A stretch of 21,822 nt of DNA, taken from the NCBI GenBank assembly GCA_016936035.1, contig JAFGPU010000513.1, positions 1 to 21,822 of the forward strand. Direction: 5' to 3'. Below, one piece after another: positions 7,290 through 15,097 of this stretch. This DNA comes from Acidimicrobiales bacterium. Its GTDB lineage: Bacteria > Actinomycetota > Acidimicrobiia > Acidimicrobiales > VFJN01. Positions within the stretch are counted from its first letter, which is position 1. Each line of letters opens with the position of its first letter. Made by a program: the position numbers and the translations under genes. The notes beneath the pieces were generated by a model that saw only the letters and a program-made list of their open reading frames with translations, was not told the DNA's origin and did no database searches.

Positions 7290-7787
7290 ATGCTGGCCCC
7301 CGTGATCGTGCAGCTCGACGACCGATGGGCGGTCGCCCTGTCGTCGGCCACCTGGTTCGGCGTGTCGCTGGCCGTCGGGGCCTGGGCGGCGTCGTGGCCG
7401 CCCGACCGCCTCGCCACCACCGGGCCGTTCACCACGCTCCGGGATTGGGAGGCCTCGGGCGCCTGGTGGCAGCGCCACCTCCGCGTACGCCGGTGGAAGG
7501 ACACGGTGCCCGAGGCGGGCGCGCTGTTCGTCGGCGGCCGCTCGAAGCGCCGCCTCCGCTCGCGCTCGACCGCCGACCTCGCGCATCTCCGCGTCGAGAC
7601 GGTGCGCGCCGAGCGGGTCCACTGGCTGATCCTGGCCTCGACACCGGTGCACCTCATCTGGTGCCGCCCCGCCGTCGCGACCGGCATGGTCGCGTTCGGC
7701 GTGCTCTTCAACGGGCCGTTCATGGTCATCCAGCGCTACAACCGTGGCCGCCTCGACGCGGTGCTCGCCCGGCGGGCACGGGCGTGA
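7290..7787 (+). CDS. crtO: CrtO-like glycosyl-diaponeurosporenoate acyltransferase family protein
   Basis: The 165-residue membrane protein matches the staphylococcal CrtO family, which esterifies the glucose of glycosyl-4,4'-diaponeurosporenoate with a fatty acid in staphyloxanthin synthesis. Family signatures are visible: RVRRWKDTVPEAG, the ETVRAERVHW segment (the S. aureus equivalent is ETKRAELIHW), and the C-terminal NGPFMVIQRYNRGRL. Hydrophobic segments lie near the N-terminus (about residues 16-35), after ERVHW and before QRYNR. Start choice is uncertain: ATG at 7290 is used, with GTG at 7302 or TTG at 7263 possible, and no strong ribosome-binding site is seen. The gene faces a CrtQ-like gene with only 14 bp between stops. 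The carotenoid substrate in this organism is unknown. Confidence 0.75.
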   Translation: MLAPVIVQLDDRWAVALSSATWFGVSLAVGAWAASWPPDRLATTGPFTTLRDWEASGAWWQRHLRVRRWKDTVPEAGALFVGGRSKRRLRSRSTADLAHLRVETVRAERVHWLILASTPVHLIWCRPAVATGMVAFGVLFNGPFMVIQRYNRGRLDAVLARRARA

Positions 7788-7801
7788 GCGCGACGGCCCG
7801 G

Positions 7802-8896
7802 TCAGCGTCGGCCGGTGATCGCCAGCGTCCGGCCGCTCCAGCGCACCCGCCGCAGCACGGTGGCGCGCACGGCTGACAGCGCCGACACCGCCACGAAGAA
7901 GGCGAACAGCGCCGGCCACAGCAGGGCCGCCGCCCCGAAGCGGCCCACGCTGCGCCCGAGCAGCCACGTCTGGCCAGCGACGGCGCCGTAGAGGCCGACC
8001 CCGCCGGCGAGCCCGCCGGGGACCTCCGCGGGACCGGCGGCGAGCCGGACGGCGATCGCCAGCACGGCCGTCACCCACAGGCCGATCCCCAGGGCCCGCA
8101 CCACCGGGGTGCGGTGGGCGCCGGCGACGAGGTTCTTGCTCCACCCCTCGACGATGCCGTGCAGGTCGCGGTACATCCGGAAGCGGATCGACGGCGCGCC
8201 CCCGACGCACCGGACCTCCAGACCGGCGTCGACGTAGCGCTGCGCGAGCGCCAGGTCCTCGGCCACGGCGCCGGGCGCCGCGGCGTGCCCACCGACCCGG
8301 GCGTAGTCGGCGCGGGACGTGACGATGCAGGGGCCCGCGGCGCCCCACTCGTGGCGGGGGGGCAGCAGCGAGCCGATGCCCAGGCCCATCACGGCCACCA
8401 CGTTGAACGGCAACGACAGCGCCTCGATCGGACGGCGGATGTGGTGGTGGGGCTGCACCGACACCAACCCGCCCCGGGCCTCCCAGGTGGTGAGCAGCGA
8501 GGCCAGCGCCTCGCCGTCGAGCTCGACATCGGCGTCGAGGAACACGAGGACGTCGCCTTCGGTCGCCCGGACCCCGCCGGCGCACGCCCACGCCTTCCCG
8601 TTCCATCCGGACGGTACGGCGGTGGCCGTCACGACGTCGACCCCCGGGGCGGCGCGGGCGGCGGCGGCGGTGCCGTCGGAGGACCCGTCGTCGACGACGA
8701 CGACCTGGTCGGCCGGTCGGCTCTGGCGGGCCAGCCCGGCGAGGAGGGTGGGCAGGCGGTCGGCCTCGTTGCGGGCGGGGATGACGACCGACACCCGCCG
8801 GCCCTCCGCCGGGGCCGGCGCCGGTGGGCCGAGCCGGGGCAACCGCCACAGCAGCACCCACCCCGCGAGCCAGCCGCCGACGACGACCCAGGTCAC
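7802..8896 (-). CDS. crtQ: CrtQ-like family 2 glycosyltransferase (carotenoid type)
   Basis: The 364-residue protein is a membrane-bound GT2 enzyme. An N-terminal membrane helix (1-18) precedes the GT-A domain: VSVVIPARNE (35-44), DDGSSDGT (69-76), GWNGKAWAC (97-105), metal-binding DAD (121-123), and the ED pair at 213-214. A GWSKN motif (251-255) leads into C-terminal membrane helices. The GWNGKAWAC, QPHHHIRRPIEALSLPFN and AAGPCIV segments resemble CrtQ, which glycosylates diaponeurosporenoate; hopanoid glycosyltransferases (HpnB type) are the main alternative. The convergent CrtO-like gene supports the carotenoid reading. The GTG start has GGGGG upstream, and the PolD gene ends 15 bp before it, so the two share a transcript. 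Confidence 0.75.
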   Translation of the reverse strand: MTWVVVGGWLAGWVLLWRLPRLGPPAPAPAEGRRVSVVIPARNEADRLPTLLAGLARQSRPADQVVVVDDGSSDGTAAAARAAPGVDVVTATAVPSGWNGKAWACAGGVRATEGDVLVFLDADVELDGEALASLLTTWEARGGLVSVQPHHHIRRPIEALSLPFNVVAVMGLGIGSLLPPRHEWGAAGPCIVTSRADYARVGGHAAAPGAVAEDLALAQRYVDAGLEVRCVGGAPSIRFRMYRDLHGIVEGWSKNLVAGAHRTPVVRALGIGLWVTAVLAIAVRLAAGPAEVPGGLAGGVGLYGAVAGQTWLLGRSVGRFGAAALLWPALFAFFVAVSALSAVRATVLRRVRWSGRTLAITGRR

Positions 8897-8911
8897 GGTC
8901 GCCCCCGGGCG

Positions 8912-9871
8912 CTAGCCACGACGGGAACGGGCGCGGCGCCTGCCCTCGTGCATCGCCTGCACCCGGGCGACCGGGATGGCACGCCCCTCGTCCACCAGCT
9001 CGGCGCTCACCTGCTGGGGAGCCGGCATCCGGTCGGCCCACGGGTCCGCGTCGCCGAGCAGCCCCAGCGCCGTGCGCAGGGTGAAGTCGCCGGGGTCGAC
9101 GTCGTCGATGTCGTCCCACCCGACCGGGAACGACACGGGCACGCCCGGTCGCACCCGCGGGCTGTAGGCGGCGACGACCGTGGCCCCGCCAGATCGCGTG
9201 GAGTCCACGAACACCTTGCCCTCGCGGTCCTCCTTGATGAAGGCGGTCGTGGCGAGCGCCGGGTCGAGGCGCTCGGCCCGCGCGGCGATGGCACGGGTCG
9301 CGGCGGCGGCGTCGTCGAGGGCCAACCGGTCGTCGACCGGGACGTACACGTGCACGCCCTTGGCCCCGCTGGTCTTCACCGCGCCCTCGAGCCCGGCGTC
9401 CGCCAACGCCTGGCGCACCAGGTGGGCCGCCTGCACCGCCAGCGGGAACGCGTCGCCCTCCGGTGGGTCGAGATCGAGCACGAGGTGCGTCACGCGGTCC
9501 GGACGGTCGGCCCGCACCAGCGTGGGGTGGTACTCGACCGCTCGCTGGTTGGCGAACCACAGCAGCGTGCGACGGTCGTTGCACAGCGCGTAGGTGACCT
9601 CGCGCTGCGAGGTCTCGGCCCAGTACCGCATCGTGGGCACCCACGACGGGGTGTACTTCGGGACGTTCTTCTGCATGAACGCCTCTTGGCCGCGATGGAT
9701 GCGGATGACCGACAGCGGGCGGCCCTCCAGCTCGGGGATGATGCGGTCGCGCACACCGTCCAGGTAGTCGACCAGGTCGCGCTTGGTCACCCCCGAGCCG
9801 TCGAACAGCGGCTTGTCGAGGTTTGTCAACGAGACCCCGTGGCGTGACTCGCCGCCGCTCTTGTCGCTCAT
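8912..9871 (-). CDS. Stand-alone LigD-type polymerase/primase (PolD, AEP superfamily)
   Basis: The 319-residue protein is the polymerase domain of ligase D as a separate polypeptide, close to mycobacterial PolD1-type enzymes. It starts with TNLDKPLFDG (16-25). The catalytic metal-binding aspartates are D133 and D135 in LDLDPP and D223 in KVFVDS; the nucleotide-binding SGAKGVHVYVPV segment is at 168-179. PYTP-type motifs such as QKNVPKYTPSW and ALCNDRRTLLWFANQ are intact. Such enzymes prefer ribonucleotides and fill gaps during end joining or base excision repair. No ligase or nuclease domain and no Ku gene is present in the window. The ATG at 9871 begins 11 bp after the YjbR-like stop and has a TAGCGT hexamer 8 nt upstream, so it may also have its own leaderless promoter. 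Confidence 0.9.
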   Translation of the reverse strand: MSDKSGGESRHGVSLTNLDKPLFDGSGVTKRDLVDYLDGVRDRIIPELEGRPLSVIRIHRGQEAFMQKNVPKYTPSWVPTMRYWAETSQREVTYALCNDRRTLLWFANQRAVEYHPTLVRADRPDRVTHLVLDLDPPEGDAFPLAVQAAHLVRQALADAGLEGAVKTSGAKGVHVYVPVDDRLALDDAAAATRAIAARAERLDPALATTAFIKEDREGKVFVDSTRSGGATVVAAYSPRVRPGVPVSFPVGWDDIDDVDPGDFTLRTALGLLGDADPWADRMPAPQQVSAELVDEGRAIPVARVQAMHEGRRRARSRRG

Positions 9872-9879
9872 CGACGGAG

Positions 9880-9885
9880 ACGCTA
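9880..9885 (-). promoter_or_regulatory. Possible internal -10 hexamer before the PolD gene
   Basis: TAGCGT on the minus strand lies 8 nt before the ATG at 9871 and its TAG is also the stop codon of the YjbR-like gene. No ribosome-binding site precedes this ATG, which makes a leaderless start plausible. Confidence 0.3.
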
Positions 9886-10341
9886 CCGGCGCTCGCCCGG
9901 CGGGCGGTCGACCAGCGCGACCAGCGTCTTCGGCGCCAGGGTGCAGTAGCTCTCGGTGAGCAGCTCGCCGACGCCGGCCCAGTCCACGTCGGCATCGAGC
10001 ACCATGCCCACGGCATCGACCCCCCATGCGGGCCGGAAGTAGGGGTGGCCCGATCGGCGCAGCGCGACGAGCTCCGCGCCGTGCGACCGGAAGGTGACGG
10101 CGGTCACCGGGCCGTCGGGGAAGTCGACGGCGAGCACGTGGGCGAAGATCCGCTTCCGTATGCGCCACTGGATGCCCGCCCATGCCGGGTTCTCCACCGT
10201 CTCGGGCAGCGACGAGCACACGTTCCGTACGTGCACGACCACGTGAGACGGTAGATCGGCGTACTCGGTGGGATCCAGCGCCAACGACGCCGCTCGCGCG
10301 AGGTGACGCAGCCGGTCGTCGTCGGGAGGCAGCGGGTCCAT
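9883..10341 (-). CDS. MmcQ/YjbR-like protein (DUF419)
   Basis: The 152-residue protein matches the MmcQ/YjbR family, small proteins with a CyaY-like fold thought to bind DNA; the precise role is not established. Family features are the basic core WRIRKRIFAHVLAVDF (59-74), the HPYFRPAWGVDAVGMVLD segment (99-116), and the C-terminal LAPKTLVALVDRPP (135-148), where this family usually ends in a W/Y-x-x-x-APKRL-type segment. Length is slightly above the usual 115-130 residues because of an N-terminal helix. It is the first gene of an apparent operon with PolD and CrtQ, which fits a nucleic acid role but does not prove it. The ATG at 10341 has no clear ribosome-binding site. Confidence 0.75.
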   Translation of the reverse strand: MDPLPPDDDRLRHLARAASLALDPTEYADLPSHVVVHVRNVCSSLPETVENPAWAGIQWRIRKRIFAHVLAVDFPDGPVTAVTFRSHGAELVALRRSGHPYFRPAWGVDAVGMVLDADVDWAGVGELLTESYCTLAPKTLVALVDRPPGERR

Positions 10342-10492
10342 GGTTCTGCGAGAGGATCGACGGCAACCGACCCGACGCCGGGCCGGTTCCGAGGTCGCAC
10401 GGTCGCCAGTGTCGCGGTGTGGTCAACCCCTCCCCTGCAGCGTCATCACCGTCCGTGAGGCGCCGGAATGTCTCGCTCGCACCCCACGGGGG

Positions 10493-10498
10493 TACGGT
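10493..10498 (+). promoter_or_regulatory. -10-like hexamer in the divergent 10342-10600 region
   Basis: TACGGT lies 7 nt before a GTG at 10506 that opens a 32-codon ORF, the same leaderless geometry seen elsewhere in the window. The preceding GGGGGTAC also resembles a stress-sigma -10 element, but no matching -35 was found. The rest of this 259-bp gap holds no recognised feature. Confidence 0.4.
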
Positions 10499-10505
10499 CG
10501 TCTCG

Positions 10506-10604
10506 GTGTGTCCATCCGGGATGATCCACTCGGCCCGACACGCAGGGCTGGACGACCGCGGTCGGTGCGACGGCACGGCCGTGCCGGCGGGGGCCGCCGT
10601 GTGA
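10506..10604 (+). CDS. Possible 32-residue leader ORF coupled to the MEDS/HATPase gene
   Basis: A GTG placed 7 nt after TACGGT opens a frame beginning M-C-P-S-G-M-I-H-S-A-R-H and ending in TGA at 10602-10604. That stop overlaps the GTG start (10601-10603) of the next gene as GTGA. The position of promoter, start and stop together suggests a leaderless leader peptide translationally coupled to the downstream gene. The peptide has no recognisable family, so this could be chance in GC-rich DNA. An internal ATG at 10521 is an alternative start. Confidence 0.35.
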   Translation: MCPSGMIHSARHAGLDDRGRCDGTAVPAGAAV

Positions 10605-11548
10605 GGACGGGTGCCGCGGCGGATCACATCGGGTACTTCCACGAGACCTGCTTCGTCGGCTCCGACGACGAACTGCTCGACGTCGTGGTGCCGTTCCTGG
10701 TCGGCGGGGCCGACGCGGACGAACCGACGCTGGTCTCGCTCGACGACCGCAGCGCCGCGGTGGTGCATCGGGCGGTCTCCGACGTCGCCGGGGTGACGTT
10801 CCTGCCCCACGCCAGCCAGTACGCCAGCCCCGCCGCCACCATCAAGCAGTACCGCGACGTCGTCGAGAGCCACGTGGCGGCCGGCGCCGGACAGGTTCGT
10901 GCCGTGGGCTCCGTCCCGCACCCGGGCCTCGGCGCACCATGGGACGGCTGGGCCCGCTACGAGGCCGCCATCGACCGGGCGCTGGCCGACCTGCCGCTGT
11001 GGGGCATCTGCCCCTACGACACCCGCATCACGCCCGACGACGTCCTTGCCGATGCCGAGCTCCTCCACCCGCACGTCGCCACCACCGACGGTCGTCACGC
11101 CACGAACGCCCGCTTCGCCCCCGAGGCGGTGGTCACCCGCCGGTCGCCGCCGGCGCCGGATCCCCTCGAGGCGTGGCCCCCGGCGCTCGTGCAGGTCGAG
11201 CCCACGCCGGCTGCGGCCCGCCACGGGGTGCACGACGTCAGCCGCCGTTCCGGCGTCGGCCCCGCCGCCGTCGACGACCTGCTCGTCGCGGTCAGCGAGG
11301 TGGTGACCAACGCCCTGACCCACGGCCGGCCGCCCGTCGTGCTGCGGGCGTGGGCCGCGCCCGACCGGGTGGTGGTCGCCGTCAACGACCAGGGCCCGGG
11401 ACCTGCCGACCCGTTGGTCGGGCTGATGCCCCACCCGGATCGTTCGCCGGGCGGGCTGGGCCTGTGGATCGCCCACCAGCTCTGCGGCGACATCAGCCTG
11501 GCGACGGACGCCGACGGCTTCACGGTGCGGTTGATCGCCCGACGCTAG
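10601..11548 (+). CDS. MEDS sensor domain fused to RsbW-like HATPase (anti-sigma type kinase)
   Basis: The 315-residue soluble protein has an N-terminal MEDS domain (about 8-165; HIGYFHETCFVGSDDELL, WARYEAAIDRALADLPLWGICPYD), named after methanogen/methylotroph DcmR sensory proteins. The C-terminal GHKL ATPase domain (about 200-312) has an N-box with E233 and N237 in SEVVTNALTHG, a G1 box NDQGPG (262-267) and a G2 box GGLGLWIAHQ (284-293). There is no His-phosphoacceptor, so it should act as a serine kinase/anti-sigma factor of the RsbW kind with the MEDS domain as input. No sigma factor or anti-sigma antagonist gene is adjacent. The GTG at 10601 was chosen because MEDS similarity begins within ten residues and GGCGGGGG lies upstream. 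Its 3' end overlaps the convergent SDR gene by 29 bp. Confidence 0.8.
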   Translation: MRTGAAADHIGYFHETCFVGSDDELLDVVVPFLVGGADADEPTLVSLDDRSAAVVHRAVSDVAGVTFLPHASQYASPAATIKQYRDVVESHVAAGAGQVRAVGSVPHPGLGAPWDGWARYEAAIDRALADLPLWGICPYDTRITPDDVLADAELLHPHVATTDGRHATNARFAPEAVVTRRSPPAPDPLEAWPPALVQVEPTPAAARHGVHDVSRRSGVGPAAVDDLLVAVSEVVTNALTHGRPPVVLRAWAAPDRVVVAVNDQGPGPADPLVGLMPHPDRSPGGLGLWIAHQLCGDISLATDADGFTVRLIARR

Positions 11549-13019
11549 AGCCGGGGTCCTCGTCGGCCTGGCCCCCGGCGGCGGCCGCGATGTGCTCGGC
11601 GAGGCGCCCGAAGATCAACGCGTGGAAGGGCAGGAGCGCGTACCAGTAGACGCGCCCGGTGAGGCCCCGGGGGAAGAAGATGGCCCGCTGCGTCAACCGG
11701 CTGCCCGCCGGGAGGGGCTCGATGTGCCACTCGAGCCAGGCGTCGCCGGGCAGGCGCATCTCCGCGCGGAGCCTGACCACGCTCGGCGGCTCCACGGCCT
11801 CGACCCGCCAGAAGTCGAGGGCATCGCCGACGGAGAGCTCGTCGGGATGGCGTCGCCCCCGCCGCATCCCCACACCGCCGATCAACTTGTCGATCCAGCC
11901 CCGGATGCCCCACAGCACGGGGGTGACGTACCACCCACGGTCGCCGCCGATGCCGGTGACCGTCGTGTAGAGGTCCTCGACGGGGGCGGTGCTGGTGGCC
12001 GACTGCTCGTCGACGAGAAGGCTGCCGCCCGCCCAGTCCGGGTCGGTGGGCAGGGGTCGGGCGGGAGAGCGGCCCGGAAGGCCGGCGTCCGACCAGCGGG
12101 TGACGACCTGCGACTCAGCGGACTGGTCGAGGGCGAGGACCACCGACTCGCGGAACGTCAGGGGCGGCGGGTCGGCCAGCGGCTCGGGCGGGGGTCGGGC
12201 GACGATCACCTCGTTGATCAGGCTCTCGACGAGGGGCCGGGCCAGGCTCGACGGCAGGGGGGTGACGAGTCCGACCCACCGCGACGACAGCGACGGGGTC
12301 AGCACCGGGATCGACACGATCAACCGGCGGGGCAGCCCGGCGACCCGCGCGTAGACCGCCATCATCTCGCGGTAGGTCAACACGTCGGGGCCGCCGACCT
12401 CCAGCACCTCGCTGCCCGCAGCGGTCCGGTCGACGCAGCCGACCAGCCAGCGCAGCACGTCGCGCACCGCGATCGGCTGGCAGCGGTTGTCGACCCACCG
12501 GGGCGTGACCATCACCGGCAGGACCTCCACCAGGTAGCGCAGCATCTCGAAGCTGGCCGAGCCCGATCCGATGATGAGCGCCGCCCGCAGCTCGGTGACC
12601 GGAACCGGTCCGGCGGCCAGGACCCGGCCGACCTCGTGGCGACTGCGCAGGTGACGGGACAGCTCGGGGTCGTCGTCACGGCCCAGGCCCCCGAGGTACA
12701 CGACCCGGCCCACCCGGCCACGGGCGGCCGCGTCCCGGAAGGCGGTCGCCGCCCGGCGGTCGGTCTCGTCGAACGCCCCCGAGCCGCCCATGGAGTGCAC
12801 GAGGTAGTAGGCGACGTCGACGCGGGCCATGGCCTCGTCGAGCGCCCCGGGGTCGGCGATGTCGCCCTCGACGACCTCGACCTCGTCGCTCCAGGCGGCG
12901 GCCGCGAGCTTGGCCGGGTTGCGGACCAGGCACCGCACCTGGTGGCCGGCGTCGAGCAGCTCGGGGACGAGCCGGCCGCCGATGTAGCCCGTGGCCCCGG
13001 TGACCAGGATGGATGCCAT
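11520..13019 (-). CDS. NAD(P)-binding SDR-type protein fused to DUF2867
   Basis: The 499-residue protein has an atypical (NmrA/complex I-like) SDR domain at about 1-300 with the dinucleotide motif TGATGYIGGRL (7-17), the VEGDIADP strand and a YYLVHSMGG segment. There is no canonical YxxxK catalytic pair. The C-terminal DUF2867 domain (about 350-485) includes WYVTPVLWGIRGWIDKLIGG and the FFPRGLTGRVYWYALLPFH segment. This fusion is a common bacterial family without a defined substrate and often lies next to photolyase genes, as here. AGGAG lies 6 nt before the ATG and overlaps the photolyase stop. It is the last gene of the five-gene operon. Confidence 0.85.
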   Translation of the reverse strand: MASILVTGATGYIGGRLVPELLDAGHQVRCLVRNPAKLAAAAWSDEVEVVEGDIADPGALDEAMARVDVAYYLVHSMGGSGAFDETDRRAATAFRDAAARGRVGRVVYLGGLGRDDDPELSRHLRSRHEVGRVLAAGPVPVTELRAALIIGSGSASFEMLRYLVEVLPVMVTPRWVDNRCQPIAVRDVLRWLVGCVDRTAAGSEVLEVGGPDVLTYREMMAVYARVAGLPRRLIVSIPVLTPSLSSRWVGLVTPLPSSLARPLVESLINEVIVARPPPEPLADPPPLTFRESVVLALDQSAESQVVTRWSDAGLPGRSPARPLPTDPDWAGGSLLVDEQSATSTAPVEDLYTTVTGIGGDRGWYVTPVLWGIRGWIDKLIGGVGMRRGRRHPDELSVGDALDFWRVEAVEPPSVVRLRAEMRLPGDAWLEWHIEPLPAGSRLTQRAIFFPRGLTGRVYWYALLPFHALIFGRLAEHIAAAAGGQADEDPGSSVGRSTAP

Positions 13020-13025
13020 GGTGAA

Positions 13026-13030
13026 CTCCT
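13026..13030 (-). promoter_or_regulatory. Ribosome-binding site for the SDR/DUF2867 gene
   Basis: AGGAG on the minus strand, 6 nt before the ATG at 13019, overlaps the TAG stop of the photolyase gene (13029-13031). It is the only junction in the operon that uses spacing rather than an overlap of stop and start codons. Confidence 0.7.
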
Positions 13031-14411
13031 ACCCGTTCGGCGCGTCGCGCACCGCTGCGTACGCCGACAGGGCCCGCAGGCGGGCGTCGCCGTGGTCGAC
13101 GATGGGCTCGGGGTAGGTCTCGCCGAGCGTCACCCCCGCGGCCGCGAGCAGCGGGGGCGGGGCCTCCCACGGTGCGTGGATGGCCGTGGCGTCGAGCCCG
13201 GCGAGCTCGGGCACCCACCGGCGCAGGTAGTGCCCGGCGGGATCGTGGGCGCGGCTCTGGGTCACGGGATTGAACACCCGGAAGTACGGCGCCGCGTCGG
13301 GGCCGGTGCCGGCCACCCACTGCCAGTTCCCCGCGTTCTGGGCGACGTCTCCGTCGACGAGCAGGCGGCGGAAGTGCCGCTCGCCGAGCCGCCAGTCGAT
13401 GAGCAGGTCCTTGACCAGGAACGAGGCCGTGATCATGCGGACGCGGTTGTGCATCGCGCCGGTCGCCGCGAGCTCGCGCATCCCGGCGTCGACGATCGGG
13501 TACCCCGTGCGACCCTGCTGCCACGTGACGAGCTCATCTGCGTCGTCGCGCCAGGCGATGCGGTCGTCGCGCGGGCGCAGGGCCCGGGTCGCGAGCTCCG
13601 GACGCTCATGGAGCAGGTGGGCGAACCAGTCCCGCCAGGCCAGCTGGCGCACGAACGCCACCCGGCTCTCGCTGCCCTCGCCCACCACGTCGACCACCCG
13701 CCGGGGTGACACGGTGCCGAAGTGGAGCGCCACCGACAGCGCGGAGGTGGCGCCGCCATCGAGGTCGTCGCGCCCCGCGGCGTAGTCGTCGACGGGCCCG
13801 CCGGCGAAGCGGAGGAGCGCCTCGTCCGCGGCGTCCTCGCCGGCGGGGCGCGGGGGCGCACCGTCGAGCGCCGGGAGCCCGTCACCGGCATCGCCCGCCA
13901 CAGCCGCCTCGCCCGGCTCGGGCCAGGGGTCCCACGGGGTCGACCGCCATCGTCGCCAGAAGGCGCCGAACACCTGCGACACCGTGCCACCCCGGGTGAG
14001 CACCGCCCCGGGCGCCAGCACGAGGTGGCCCCACGGGGTGTGGGCCGCGGCACCCACGGCACCGTCGAGTGCGGTGGCCACGGCGGCGTCGCGCTGGCGA
14101 GCGAACGGGCTGACGTCGGCGTTCCAGTAGACGCCCCCGGCGCCGAGACGGCGCGCCTCACCGGGGACCACGCGCGCCGGGTCGCCCGCCCGCACGAGCA
14201 GGCGCCCGCCGAGACCGCGCAACGTCCCGTCGAGGGCGTGCAGCTCGGCGAGGTGCTGGCGGCGCCGGAGCGGACCGGCGAGGGCGGTGACCCGGTCGTC
14301 GAGCACGTAGAGGGCCGCGACCTCGGTGTGTCCGGCGGTGGCGGCCGCCCAGGCCGGGTTGTCGGCGAGGCGCAGGTCGCGCCGGAACCACACGAGCCCG
14401 ACGTCGCTCAC
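13029..14411 (-). CDS. phrB: Deoxyribodipyrimidine photolyase
   Basis: The 460-residue flavoprotein uses light to split cyclobutane pyrimidine dimers. The N-terminal alpha/beta antenna domain starts with [15 protein letters not shown] (7-21). The FAD-binding helical domain carries [65 protein letters not shown] and [24 protein letters not shown] (read as separate segments), all class I CPD photolyase hallmarks including the tryptophans of the electron-transfer chain. Length matches the family. The GTG start overlaps the stop of the YaaH-like gene as GTGA. Being embedded in an operon with a molybdenum enzyme is unusual. Confidence 0.93.
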   Translation of the reverse strand: MSDVGLVWFRRDLRLADNPAWAAATAGHTEVAALYVLDDRVTALAGPLRRRQHLAELHALDGTLRGLGGRLLVRAGDPARVVPGEARRLGAGGVYWNADVSPFARQRDAAVATALDGAVGAAAHTPWGHLVLAPGAVLTRGGTVSQVFGAFWRRWRSTPWDPWPEPGEAAVAGDAGDGLPALDGAPPRPAGEDAADEALLRFAGGPVDDYAAGRDDLDGGATSALSVALHFGTVSPRRVVDVVGEGSESRVAFVRQLAWRDWFAHLLHERPELATRALRPRDDRIAWRDDADELVTWQQGRTGYPIVDAGMRELAATGAMHNRVRMITASFLVKDLLIDWRLGERHFRRLLVDGDVAQNAGNWQWVAGTGPDAAPYFRVFNPVTQSRAHDPAGHYLRRWVPELAGLDATAIHAPWEAPPPLLAAAGVTLGETYPEPIVDHGDARLRALSAYAAVRDAPNG

Positions 14412-15097
14412 AACTGCTCCCGCACCCCCGCCTCCGCCTCGAGGCGCTGCAGCTGGTCGGCCAAGTTGCCCGTCATGGAGACCTGCCCGGCGCCCCGCCG
14501 CAGCACCGGCAGCACCGTGCGCCGGCGCACGTCCTCGAGCAGCATCGCCACGGCGGCGTAGAACGCGACAGCACACAGCACCAGCCCGAGGTAGCCGGCG
14601 CCGTCCTCCCAGCCGGCGCTGCCAGTCAGCTCGTACACCCCGGTGACGGCGTAGCGGGCGGCGGTCGTGAACATCACCGCGGCGGGCACGAGCTTGCCCA
14701 GCAGGGCCCCGGTCGCGGGCACGCAGATCGCCGCCGCCGCCAGCAGGAGAAGCAGGCCGAGCGCGTCGCTGGTGGCGCCCGGCCGCGACCGGAACAGCAC
14801 GAGGCCGACCGCCAGCCACGCACCGGCGAGGATGCCCATGCCCGTCCCGGCGACGACGTCGCGGGCGAGGTAGCCGAGGATCGATGCCAGCAGCTGCAAC
14901 GGAAACACGAACGCGATCAGGACGACCGCGACGTTGCCGCCCTCGGCGGCGTCGACCCACCCGAGCTGCAGCCCGCTGACCACCAGGGTGCCGCCGGCCA
15001 GGGCCAGGAAGCCGAGCGGCAGCGGGTTGCCGACCGGTCGCAGGACGACACGGGTGGACCGCTCGAGCAGGGCGGGCCCCGGGGCCGGGTCGCTCAT
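14408..15097 (-). CDS. Six-helix membrane protein, GPR1/FUN34/YaaH-like
   Basis: The 229-residue protein has six predicted membrane helices (about 27-44, 56-76, 84-103, 111-130, 134-154 and 168-188) and a cytoplasmic C-terminal helix. The N-terminal [11 protein letters not shown] segment (23-33) resembles the NPAPLGL signature of the acetate/succinate uptake family (SatP/YaaH). That similarity is partial: the family's later conserved YGxFW region is not evident, so the assignment is tentative and it may be a distinct membrane family. Its ATG overlaps the previous stop as ATGA and its own stop overlaps the photolyase GTG as GTGA, so it is translationally coupled on both sides. Confidence 0.6.
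   Translation of the reverse strand: MSDPAPGPALLERSTRVVLRPVGNPLPLGFLALAGGTLVVSGLQLGWVDAAEGGNVAVVLIAFVFPLQLLASILGYLARDVVAGTGMGILAGAWLAVGLVLFRSRPGATSDALGLLLLLAAAAICVPATGALLGKLVPAAVMFTTAARYAVTGVYELTGSAGWEDGAGYLGLVLCAVAFYAAVAMLLEDVRRRTVLPVLRRGAGQVSMTGNLADQLQRLEAEAGVREQL

Noticed and set aside
7199..7300. Cobalamin riboswitch upstream of cobQ
   Set aside because: The gap between cobQ and the divergent gene is under 100 bp and contains no B12-box-like sequence, only the 14-bp repeats.
9872..11476. N-terminal extension of the PolD frame to 854 codons
   Set aside because: The extension is antisense to the MEDS/HATPase gene; PolD homology begins at the ATG at 9871.
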